From NCBI GenBank assembly GCA_002403445.1, contig DHHU01000080.1, forward strand, positions 7,501 through 27,547: DNA of 20,047 nucleotides, written 5' to 3'. Within the stretch, counting starts at the first letter, position 1; every line of letters starts with the position of its first letter. The notes beneath the pieces are model-generated. The model was given only the letters and a program-made list of their open reading frames with translations, had not been told where the DNA came from and did no database searches. A program made the translations under genes and the position numbers. Positions 6,909-13,559 of the stretch are shown here, piece by piece. Source of the stretch: Salinisphaeraceae bacterium UBA4764 (GTDB taxonomy: Bacteria; Pseudomonadota; Gammaproteobacteria; Nevskiales; Salinisphaeraceae).

Positions 6909-7694
6909 CTATTCGGACCAATGCTGAATATATGGGGTGATCGCGTCGTGTAGCCAGCCATTGTCAGCCCGGATAGAGCGCGTTGCCAATCCGACAGGAG
7001 AACCGTCCAGTCCGGTCATCCGCCCGCCAGCCTCGGTCACAATTACGCTGAGTGCGGCGATATCCAGAATATTGAGATCGGATTCAATGACTGCGTCGAT
7101 GCGGCCGCTGGCAAGCAAGTGGTAGTGGTAAAAGTCTCCGTAGCCACGGATGCGGTCAACGTCGGCAATCAGGCGCCCAATGTCTGCCCATGCCGGTGAT
7201 ATTGCAAGCGAGGCCGAATTGCCAATTGACAAACTGGCATCGGTCAATGAGTCAATGGCCGACACCTTAATAGGCTCACCGTTGAGCCAGGCCCCGGCGC
7301 CGCGCGCCGCCGTTGCCAGTTCGCCGCCGCCGAACATGGGAGCGTTCGACACACCTAATACTGGCTCACCTTGATAGGCCAGCGCGATTTGGGTGGAAAA
7401 AAACGGATAATCGCGAACGAAAGATTTGGTGCCGTCGATTGGATCAATGAGCCAGACAAAATCAAGGTTGCTGGACTCTTGGCCAAGTTCTTCGCCGTAG
7501 AAGCCGTGCTGGGGAAATGCATGATACAACGTTTCCTTGATCACCCGCTCGCATTCAACATCCGCTTCAGTCACCGGACTTGAATCAGCCTTACGCGTGA
7601 CTTCAAAACCGCCGTGATAATAGTGGCGAATGACCTCCTCAGCGGCACGCGCAGCGTCTATCGCCGGCGCCAAATAAGACTGCCAATCACTCAC
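6909..7694 (-). CDS. Inositol-monophosphatase family enzyme, histidinol-phosphatase type
   Basis: Mg-dependent, Li-sensitive-type phosphatase fold. The 261-residue product has the family metal ligands: E68/E69 in YGEEL, D84 and D87 in LIDPIDGTKSF, and D211 in ILDIAA. The segments TRKADSSPVTEAD, WLIDPIDGTKSFVRDYPFFSTQIAL and RGYGDFYHYHLLASGRIDA resemble the HisN-like histidinol-phosphatase branch (histidine synthesis) more than SuhB or CysQ, but this is judged by eye. The open frame reaches 7772; I choose the GTG at 7694 because an excellent AAGGAGG lies just before it and homology begins there. A TATAAT on the same strand at 7844-7839 may be the -10 of a transcript with a leader of about 140 bases, although no -35 is clear. 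It converges with the HAD gene, 24 bases apart, and no other histidine gene is in the window. Confidence 0.85.
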   Translation of the reverse strand: MSDWQSYLAPAIDAARAAEEVIRHYYHGGFEVTRKADSSPVTEADVECERVIKETLYHAFPQHGFYGEELGQESSNLDFVWLIDPIDGTKSFVRDYPFFSTQIALAYQGEPVLGVSNAPMFGGGELATAARGAGAWLNGEPIKVSAIDSLTDASLSIGNSASLAISPAWADIGRLIADVDRIRGYGDFYHYHLLASGRIDAVIESDLNILDIAALSVIVTEAGGRMTGLDGSPVGLATRSIRADNGWLHDAITPYIQHWSE

Positions 7695-7698
7695 ACGC

Positions 7699-7705
7699 CC
7701 TCCTT
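7699..7705 (-). promoter_or_regulatory. Ribosome binding site fixing the GTG start of the IMPase-family gene
   Basis: AAGGAGG on the minus strand, four bases before the GTG at 7694. It is the strongest Shine-Dalgarno sequence in the window and decides between this start and the longer frame beginning at 7772. Confidence 0.75.
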
Positions 7706-7852
7706 GATCAATCAAATCAGTTGAAGTCGCAGCAGGAAGCCGCACAACAAATAAGGCGAGAAGGTATGCCACCCGCCCATTGAAAACCTTGGCTTTTGCA
7801 CCCGCGCCAAGCCATGTGGCAATCCAGAATTAATGGAAATTATACCGGCTGA

Positions 7853-8398
7853 TCATTCGGCGTGCGCCAACGCCGCAGAAAACCAGTGCCAGTCGAAGGC
7901 CGGCCCCGGGTCAGTCTTGCGGTATGGAGCGATATAAGCGTGGCTCACGATACGTTGATCGGTAATCGACGGATAATGATTCTGAAGCCAACGGCAGACT
8001 CGCGCCAACTGTAGATACTGGGCGGGTGAGTAAGGGCAATCGTCAGTCCCTTCCAACTCAATGCCGACTGAGAAATCGTTGACGCGCTCGCGACCATCAA
8101 AGCTTGAGTGACCAGCATGCCAAGCGCGCCGGTCGACGGCTACAAACTGGGTCAGGCCCCCAACCCGGTCGATAAGGCAATGTGCCGAGACTTGCACCTT
8201 GGCCGCCGCAACCATCGATGAGTGGGTCGAGGCCGGCAATCGATTGGTGAACAGCCGCGCTATGATGTTGTGACCAAAATTGCCAGCCGGTAAGCTAATA
8301 CTGTGAATAACTATTGTGTCAATAACACAATCTTTAGGCCGAGCATCTGCATTGGGCGAAGCCTGCCAGTACGCATCCAATAGTCGGACGTCGTCCAT
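7853..8398 (-). CDS. ampD: AmpD, 1,6-anhydro-N-acetylmuramyl-L-alanine amidase
   Basis: Cytoplasmic zinc amidase that removes the stem peptide from anhydro-muropeptides during cell-wall recycling; its loss raises AmpC expression in bacteria that carry AmpR. The family signatures are clear: VIHSISLPAGNFG with the first zinc-ligand histidine (residue 32 of this start), VSAHCLIDRVG, RAWHAGHSSFDGRERVNDFSVGIELEGTD with the catalytic glutamate, and SHAYIAPYRKTDPGPAFDW with the second His, the Lys and the Asp ligand. Length is about 181 residues, like E. coli AmpD. A GTG at 8410 would add four residues; ATG 8398 is preferred, but neither start has a good ribosome site, so translation may be coupled to the lipoprotein gene ending just upstream at 8418. 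Together with anmK it gives two recycling enzymes in this window. Confidence 0.94.
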   Translation of the reverse strand: MDDVRLLDAYWQASPNADARPKDCVIDTIVIHSISLPAGNFGHNIIARLFTNRLPASTHSSMVAAAKVQVSAHCLIDRVGGLTQFVAVDRRAWHAGHSSFDGRERVNDFSVGIELEGTDDCPYSPAQYLQLARVCRWLQNHYPSITDQRIVSHAYIAPYRKTDPGPAFDWHWFSAALAHAE

Positions 8399-8417
8399 CG
8401 AGACGGTCACTTAATCA

Positions 8418-8951
8418 TCAGGAGCCACCGGCCACTGTGGCCGCCAGATGGCGCTTGACCTGATGGGCGTTATAAACATCCGGCCCGTTTTTAGGCACTT
8501 TGGGGCCGATTTGTATATCCAGCACCGACTCATAGCGTGTCGCACTGGATACAGTGACTGGGAAACCGAATCCCGTGCCGAAATACGGATAGCCGAAGCC
8601 AAAACCGATGTTTGCGCTGGACGTGCCCTCGGTTGTCGTCACCGGCGACGTTTCGCGCGAGACAATGCGAAACCGATCCCGACTATGGGCGAGTGTCAAC
8701 TCGGCCGCCCGGAATAAAGCGAACTTCTCCACCGTGGATCGTGCCAAGCTATAATTCCCGGTATAACTGACACGGTAATGATGGTTGGTGATCGCACTAT
8801 TACTATAACCAAAATCACCCGGGCTGGCCGCCCGATGATAGCCAAGCTGCTGGGACGCACAACCTGTGAGCATAACGCCCAATAGCAGGCAAAAACTCGC
8901 TTGAATACACTGCCAGTATATTCGGTTGGGCAAAGCCAATTTGCGCTTCAT
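8418..8951 (-). CDS. Outer-membrane-type lipoprotein, CC0125/CC1285-like family
   Basis: Predicted secreted lipoprotein of unknown function. The 177-residue precursor has a basic N-terminus, a hydrophobic core (about residues 15-28) and the lipobox LTGC, so C31 should be lipidated after signal peptidase II cleavage. The residue after Cys is Ala, not Asp, which suggests sorting to the outer membrane. The mature region has HHYRVSYTGNYSLARSTVEKFALFRAAELTL, a pattern I associate with the CC0125/CC1285 lipoprotein family, then a Gly/Phe-rich stretch (GFGFGYPYFGTGFGFP) near residues 116-130. It lies 58 bases downstream of the rhomboid gene and its stop is 19 bases from the ampD ATG, so these are probably co-transcribed. 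A 6-1-6 palindrome (ATCACC-G-GGTGAT, 8987-8999) lies about 40 bases upstream. Confidence 0.8.
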   Translation of the reverse strand: MKRKLALPNRIYWQCIQASFCLLLGVMLTGCASQQLGYHRAASPGDFGYSNSAITNHHYRVSYTGNYSLARSTVEKFALFRAAELTLAHSRDRFRIVSRETSPVTTTEGTSSANIGFGFGYPYFGTGFGFPVTVSSATRYESVLDIQIGPKVPKNGPDVYNAHQVKRHLAATVAGGS

Positions 8952-9009
8952 TAAATTACCATAGCTAATTTATCGCGCATTGTGTAATCACCGGGTGATA
9001 TTGGCCTGT

Positions 9010-9666
9010 TTAATTCAATAAACGGCCGGTGCGCCACCAATACAATAGAATCACACCGCCAAAAGCGATGCCGCCCAGATGCGCAAAATGAGCAATGCCT
9101 GATTCCGTGCCGGTAACGCCATAGAACAACTCCAGTGCGCCAATCACCAACACGAACCATTTGGCTTTCATGGGAATTGGCGGCAACGCCAACATCACCC
9201 AGACATTTGGAAACATGACCCCGAACGCCAGCAGCACCCCGAAAACACCCGCTGATGCGCCAATAGTCGGCTCGATCTCGCCGGGCGAAAAAAAATACAG
9301 TGATACAAGCTGGGTAAGCCCGCCACCAATAATACACACAGCATAAAAAAAGATGAATCGCCACTGACTCCAGGTTTTTTCAATGACCCGGCCAAACATC
9401 CAAAGCACGAACATATTCAAGAACAGGTGCAGGATACTGGCGTGCAGGAACCCGTACGTGATCAGTTGCCACGGCTCGAACAGACCTTGGGCTACACCGT
9501 GGCCGGTTTGAATCCGATAATTGCCGAGCGGCCACAGTGCAAAATGTTCAAGCACGAACGACTGAGCATACGTTTTAAGCAAAAACGCAACGCCGTTGGC
9601 AATCAATAACCATAGGATGACCGGTGGCGTATTATCAGCCACCAACGCCAACGGATTACGCGCCAT
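9010..9666 (-). CDS. Rhomboid-family intramembrane serine protease
   Basis: Polytopic inner-membrane protein expected to cleave transmembrane substrates within the bilayer. The product has six or so hydrophobic segments. Conserved features, numbered from ATG 9666 (218 residues), are the HASxxHLFLN motif at about 75-84, the nucleophile Ser138 in GASAGVFG and the catalytic His196 in AHLGG. The Ser-His dyad is therefore intact, which separates it from inactive rhomboid-like proteins. A TTG at 9687 would add seven residues; the ATG is preferred, although neither start has a clear ribosome site. It is followed 58 bases later by the lipoprotein gene and preceded by the nitroreductase on the same strand. 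No substrate can be inferred from the neighbourhood. The small gap at 9667-9724 shows nothing of note. Confidence 0.9.
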   Translation of the reverse strand: MARNPLALVADNTPPVILWLLIANGVAFLLKTYAQSFVLEHFALWPLGNYRIQTGHGVAQGLFEPWQLITYGFLHASILHLFLNMFVLWMFGRVIEKTWSQWRFIFFYAVCIIGGGLTQLVSLYFFSPGEIEPTIGASAGVFGVLLAFGVMFPNVWVMLALPPIPMKAKWFVLVIGALELFYGVTGTESGIAHFAHLGGIAFGGVILLYWWRTGRLLN

Positions 9667-9724
9667 CAGCGATAATCTATCGCGCAACTAAATAGCATAC
9701 GGACGCCGGGCACTCGCCGAAATG

Positions 9725-10330
9725 CTAGAACAATGCCGATTGACCATACCGGCCCGAAAACACGAACTCGCCGATGGAGTTGCGTGAGCGCGGCTTCGAG
9801 TCACGCTTACGGAATTCGGGGTCGGCGCTGGGCCCACGATCGGCATAGCCAATCGCGAGCGCAGTCAAGACTTCCGAACCGTCGGGTACATCAAAGGACT
9901 TGGCCGCGGCAGCCGCATCGAGTCCGATCATTTGGTGCACCGAGAGGCCCCGCGTTGTTGCCTCGACCACCAGATTACCCGAGGCCAGTCCAAGATCATG
10001 TATTGCTGCCTTGTTGGTCTGGCCGCTGGCGGCAAACTCATGCGTCACCACCCCCAGTGCGAGTACCGGTACGTGGCGGGCCCAAGCCTGGTTGGGTTCG
10101 GCCAGTACCTTGAGTATCCGGTCGTGGGTATCATCGTCGCCGTCAGCGTCTGCCATCCCCACGATATATCGCCAAGGCTGTTCGTTGTATGACGACGGTG
10201 CCCAGCGTGCAGCCTCAAAAAGCGCTGCCAGATCAGCCCTGGCAACCGGTTGGTTCGAAAACGAATAGGGGCTCCAGCGCACTGCAAGCGTGTTGTGGAT
10301 TGCGTGATCGGTCAGGGCAGTTTTGGCCAT
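9725..10330 (-). CDS. Nitroreductase-family FMN oxidoreductase
   Basis: Probable FMN-dependent NAD(P)H oxidoreductase; substrate unknown. The 201-residue product carries the family pattern RWSPYSFSNQPV near the start, then LFEAARWAPSSYNEQPWRYIV (about residues 37-57), which includes the FMN-contacting region. Further on are AAIHDLGLASGNLVVEATTRGLSVHQM (about 108-134) and the ALAIGYAD segment. Length is typical of a short nitroreductase. The ATG is preceded by GAGGG about 9 bases upstream. It follows wrbA, also a flavoprotein reductase, on the same strand with a 128-base gap containing a strong inverted-repeat structure, so the two may be transcribed separately. The two enzymes may share a role in quinone or electrophile detoxification, which is inferred only from position. 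Confidence 0.9.
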   Translation of the reverse strand: MAKTALTDHAIHNTLAVRWSPYSFSNQPVARADLAALFEAARWAPSSYNEQPWRYIVGMADADGDDDTHDRILKVLAEPNQAWARHVPVLALGVVTHEFAASGQTNKAAIHDLGLASGNLVVEATTRGLSVHQMIGLDAAAAAKSFDVPDGSEVLTALAIGYADRGPSADPEFRKRDSKPRSRNSIGEFVFSGRYGQSALF

Positions 10331-10365
10331 GGCGTGTAGCCCTCGTTGTCGGTCAAAAATAACCT

Positions 10366-10405
10366 TGCCCGCCCTTGCTATAGCAAAGGCATGTGTCTTC
10401 GGGCA
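10366..10405 (-). terminator. Structured inverted repeat between wrbA and the nitroreductase gene
   Basis: Outer arms TGCCCG (10366-10371) and CGGGCA (10400-10405) enclose a perfect 12-base palindrome TTGCTATAGCAA (10375-10386). Read on the minus strand, a T-rich run (TTATTTTT) follows the outer arm, as expected for termination downstream of wrbA; on the plus strand GTTTTTC also follows. It may instead act as a leader element of the nitroreductase gene. Confidence 0.5.
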
Positions 10406-10458
10406 GGCGTTTTTCTAGTGAATCGTTAGGACTTCAATAGAGTTCGACGAGCAAACGC

Positions 10459-11061
10459 TCAATCGGCCAAGCGTTTTGCCAAACGGGCTAGTTTTTCGCC
10501 CTGATAACGCGCGATCGTACGCTCCGTATCCGAAGGCTGGCGTGAGCCATCACCTGCCGCGTAGGTCGATGCGCCGTAAGGCGAGCCACCGCGCAGTTCA
10601 GAAATATCGAACAACTCCTGAGCCCCGGCATAGTCAAGCGGTACGATCAACATGCCGTGATGCGCCAAGGTGTTCCAGAACGAAGTGATCGTGGTTTCAT
10701 TGCCAGCGCCAGTCGCACTCGAAGTAAATACGGTGGCAGGTTTATTGACCAACGCACCATTAGCCCACAAGCCACCGGTTTGATCAAGGAACGTGCGCAT
10801 CTGGCCAGCCATGTTGCCAAAACGGGTCGGGGTGCCAAATACGATGCCGTCGTAATTCGCCAGTTCATCTGGCGTGGCGTCTTCACCGGCCATTGTCCCT
10901 TTGGCGCCAGCGGCCGCTAATGCGTCTGAGGTCATTGTCTCAGGCACATGCTTCAATGTGACTTCCACGTCGTCGACATGCTGGGCTCCCTCGACTGCGC
11001 AGTGGGCCAGCGTTTCTATATGACCATACATGGAGTAGAACAGCACCAGTATTTTTGTCAT
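10459..11061 (-). CDS. wrbA: WrbA, type IV NAD(P)H:quinone oxidoreductase
   Basis: Tetrameric FMN flavoprotein that reduces quinones by two electrons, avoiding semiquinone radicals; associated with oxidative stress. The 200-residue product has a flavodoxin-like fold: KILVLFYSMYGHIETLA at the start (FMN phosphate loop), FGTPTRFGNMAGQMRTFLDQTGGLW at about residues 74-98, TSSATGAGNETTI at about 113-125, and the WrbA-specific GGSPYGASTYAAGDGSRQPSDTE near 157-179. The ATG has TAGGAG about 9 bases upstream. Upstream lies a long gene-poor region (11062-11823); a small 5-3-5 hairpin (11117-11129) sits about 55 bases before the start, but no convincing promoter pair was found. Confidence 0.95.
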   Translation of the reverse strand: MTKILVLFYSMYGHIETLAHCAVEGAQHVDDVEVTLKHVPETMTSDALAAAGAKGTMAGEDATPDELANYDGIVFGTPTRFGNMAGQMRTFLDQTGGLWANGALVNKPATVFTSSATGAGNETTITSFWNTLAHHGMLIVPLDYAGAQELFDISELRGGSPYGASTYAAGDGSRQPSDTERTIARYQGEKLARLAKRLAD

Positions 11062-11823
11062 CTATAAACTCCTACAAACCGAAACAAAAAAACATGACGG
11101 ATTTACTCATTGTATAAGCGCTTTGCGCTCAACATGCCCGCCGCTCAATATCTAGTCTATTATGCTGAGAAGCCGAATAATAAAGCATTCTTCTAGTGGC
11201 GTTGGCAAAGTAGCAACTGGAAAAAACACACATTAGCTCGTAACTTCGATTTCTAGCCAGACTGAACCGGAGTTTGTCGCAAATCACCTAAGCTTGGCTG
11301 CACCGTCTAACGAGCCTGAGAACAACCGGGAGTTATCGGAGTCAACGGTGGCGATCACCCACCCGAGTGATGGCAATCCCTATTACGCGCTCGTCTTAAA
11401 CTGGCAAATAAAGTGAATCGACTCGCTGACGTTGACGTCGAAAAAACAAATGGTGGTCAACTTACTAATCTCAAAAACGCCGCCATCACTGATGAACAAG
11501 GCACCTCAAACTCAGAGTTCGTCCATTGATTGAACCGTTCACCACCTTCGTTTCAACACAGCAATGTGTTTCGAGTTTGTAGTTAGCGGCTCGGAGAAAG
11601 ACCGGCACGAGACACCGGGCAAAGCCATACCCCGGGATGCACTTGAACAAAGTTATGGGATTTGCCTTGAACCCCTTTGGGTGTCGTTTTTGGCGGCAGG
11701 ATATGAGGCCGGCAATCGAACCACCACGATCGCCGAAAGCCATCGTAGATGCTCTGATGGCTATTACGGCTGGTGACGTGCTTAACTGGGAGCCATATCG
11801 GCACTAGGAGGAGCGACACGAGA
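11062..11823. other. Gene-poor region between djlA and wrbA, possible gene remnants
   Basis: About 760 bases without a gene I can support. The part next to wrbA should hold its promoter. Plus-strand reading shows three stretches of protein-like composition in different frames, none with a good start and ribosome site. The first runs from about 11237 to a TGA near 11415 and ends in SDGNPYYALVLNWQIK. The second overlaps it in another frame, includes NGGQLTNLKNAAITDEQG, and stops near 11529. The third lies at about 11580-11806, ends with SPKAIVDALMAITAGDVLNWEPYRH, and has a rival frame (11564-11776) across the same bases. I recognise no family in any of them. They could be decayed fragments of a lost gene, or chance. 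No tRNA, repeat array or mobile-element end was seen. Confidence 0.4.
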
Positions 11824-12615
11824 CTAATTGATACCGCGCGCGTTACAGATACGTTCGTAAGCCGCGCCGATCTCACGGGTCTTTTCTTCCGCCATCTTGC
11901 GCATATTCTCGGGCATGCCTTTGCCTGCGAGCTTGTCCGGGTGATTGGCACTCATCTGTCGGCGATAGGCTTTTTTGACTTCACTGTCGCTGGCCGACGG
12001 ATCCACGCCCAGCACTTTGTAAGCCTGGTTGAGCTGATCTTTTTGACTCTGGCCGGCGGTCGAACCCAACCCGTCGCCCCGGGTGCCGGTCCCCGAACCG
12101 AGCATGGCCTCGAGTTGCTCGATTTCGGCTTCGGACAGGCCCAGGCCTCGTGCCACACGCGCAAGCATCCTGTGTTCGTTGGCATCGATCTGGCCGTCGG
12201 CTGCGATGGCCTCGATCTGAACCTGGAGAAACATCTGAAACAGCGCGCGCTGACCACGTGCCACCTGCGCAAATCGCGCCACTTCGGCGTCCAGATCAAA
12301 ATCTGGCGCCTTCCCGCGATTGAACGCCTTTCGGGCGCTTGCTTTTTGGTCATCCCCAAGATTCAGCTTGGTGAACAACTGCTCGGCGACCTGGATCTCG
12401 TCACGCGTGACCTGGCCGTCAGCTTTGCAAAGGGCCCCCATGACCGCGAAGGTAGAATCCAGGAATTGCGAGCGAATCTGGCCGAGCTTGCCACTGAAAA
12501 AAAACATGGTGACCAGTCGGGCCACAACGTAGACCAATACACCGCCTAAAATGGCGCCGGCAAGATGGCCGAACGCCCAACCAACAACTACGCCAATTAA
12601 AGCAAATATCCACAT
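11824..12615 (-). CDS. djlA: DjlA, membrane-anchored DnaJ-like co-chaperone
   Basis: Stimulates DnaK ATPase at the cytoplasmic face of the inner membrane; linked in E. coli to envelope signalling through Rcs. The 263-residue product shows the DjlA architecture. A glycine-rich transmembrane segment covers residues 1-40. A TerB-like helical domain follows at about 50-185, with paired acidic repeats ADGQVTRDE and ADGQIDANE. A Gly/Thr-rich linker leads to a C-terminal J domain from about residue 198, with the essential HPD at 225-227 in ANHPDKL. Start ATG 12615 has only a weak ribosome site. It begins 11 bases after the pdeM stop, so it is probably the last gene of the repair transcript, an unusual partner for it. 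Confidence 0.95.
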   Translation of the reverse strand: MWIFALIGVVVGWAFGHLAGAILGGVLVYVVARLVTMFFFSGKLGQIRSQFLDSTFAVMGALCKADGQVTRDEIQVAEQLFTKLNLGDDQKASARKAFNRGKAPDFDLDAEVARFAQVARGQRALFQMFLQVQIEAIAADGQIDANEHRMLARVARGLGLSEAEIEQLEAMLGSGTGTRGDGLGSTAGQSQKDQLNQAYKVLGVDPSASDSEVKKAYRRQMSANHPDKLAGKGMPENMRKMAEEKTREIGAAYERICNARGIN

Positions 12616-12626
12616 AACCGCTTAGT

Positions 12627-13358
12627 TTACCGATCAATACGATGCGGCGCTTTCTGCCGCCGTCTCTGACCGGACTGGGCCGAGACTTCGACGACACAGT
12701 CCGGCGCCACTGCGTAGAGTCGATCAACGGGCCCGGGCGCGACTAGCGCACCGCCCGCCAGGCTGGAAAACGCTGGCAACACAATCCCCGCCGAGGACTG
12801 CCAGAACACCGGCAGCCGCAGGCTTTCGCTACCGTCCCGAAGCCGGACAACAGGATGTAGATGCCCGGCCAGACAAACACCTCGCTCAAAGGGTGCTGGT
12901 TCGTGACATAAAACGAATGGCGGGTCGATCAGGCAGGCTTCAAACGTATCAACCCCTAGCTCACGCGGCGTATTCAACATGCGATCGTGGTTCCCGCGAA
13001 CGACGTCGATCACCAGATCAGAATGTTGATTGCGCCAGAGCGCTAACTCTGCCAACCACGGCGCGTCGGGCGCAGGGGGCGCGTGCACCAGATCACCGAG
13101 CACGACCAGCCGACGGGCGCCGGTATCGACCAAGGCTGCTGTCAGTCGCTCGAGATCGGTTCCGATTGTGCCCGCCGGCAACGCCATACCGTGCTGCTGA
13201 AAGACACTAGCCTTGCCAAAATGAAGGTCGGCCACAAACAACGTCGAGCGCGTAGGCCAGAACAGGCTGCAGTCGGCGCGCAAAATCAATTGTTCGTTGG
13301 CTAACGTAACAGCCAATGACGCCATAGAATCAGTAGTTGCGTGTGCAGCAGAGGACAT
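12627..13358 (-). CDS. pdeM: Ligase-associated DNA-damage-response phosphoesterase PdeM
   Basis: Calcineurin-like metallophosphoesterase of the set that accompanies ATP-dependent ligase and DEXH helicase in many Proteobacteria; its substrate is not established. The 243-residue product has the metallophosphoesterase motifs in order: ADLHFGK (D44, H46), GDLVHAP (D89), GNHD (N123-H124) and GHLHP (H166/H168). After the motifs is a typical C-terminal strand-rich part (LPVFWQSSAGIVLPAFSSLAGG). The start could be ATG 13358 or ATG 13325; homology begins near the second, and neither has a good ribosome site. It follows the helicase gene on the same strand after a 201-base gap (13359-13559), in which I see no gene and no sure promoter, and precedes djlA by 11 bases. 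Its family and company are what identify it. Confidence 0.9.
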   Translation of the reverse strand: MSSAAHATTDSMASLAVTLANEQLILRADCSLFWPTRSTLFVADLHFGKASVFQQHGMALPAGTIGTDLERLTAALVDTGARRLVVLGDLVHAPPAPDAPWLAELALWRNQHSDLVIDVVRGNHDRMLNTPRELGVDTFEACLIDPPFVLCHEPAPFERGVCLAGHLHPVVRLRDGSESLRLPVFWQSSAGIVLPAFSSLAGGALVAPGPVDRLYAVAPDCVVEVSAQSGQRRRQKAPHRIDR

Positions 13359-13559
13359 AGAGCCCGTTTAACGCCGAATGCCGGAAGATCACTCGCCGAT
13401 TATTTCGGACGAATCTTAGGGCGTGTCATCACAAGATATCCAGCCATTGGCAAAGACAGGCGATTCAAAACACCATTTACTTGTACGTAACTGAATTTGT
13501 GATATGGCTGATTGTTTTCATAAGCCTGCCCGCGCAATAAAGCCTACACCATGGTTTGA

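Noticed and set aside
6909..7694. Assignment as CysQ or SuhB
   Set aside because: The metal-binding motifs are shared by the whole family, but the RGYGDFYHYHLLASGRIDA region looks more like the histidinol-phosphatase branch. The call is left at family level.
8951..9364. 137-codon minus-strand frame overlapping the rhomboid gene in another frame
   Set aside because: The rhomboid frame contains the catalytic Ser and His motifs; the alternative frame has no domain.
11773..12549. 258-codon plus-strand frame opposite djlA
   Set aside because: The minus strand encodes a complete DjlA with membrane anchor, TerB-like region and HPD J domain, so this is a shadow.
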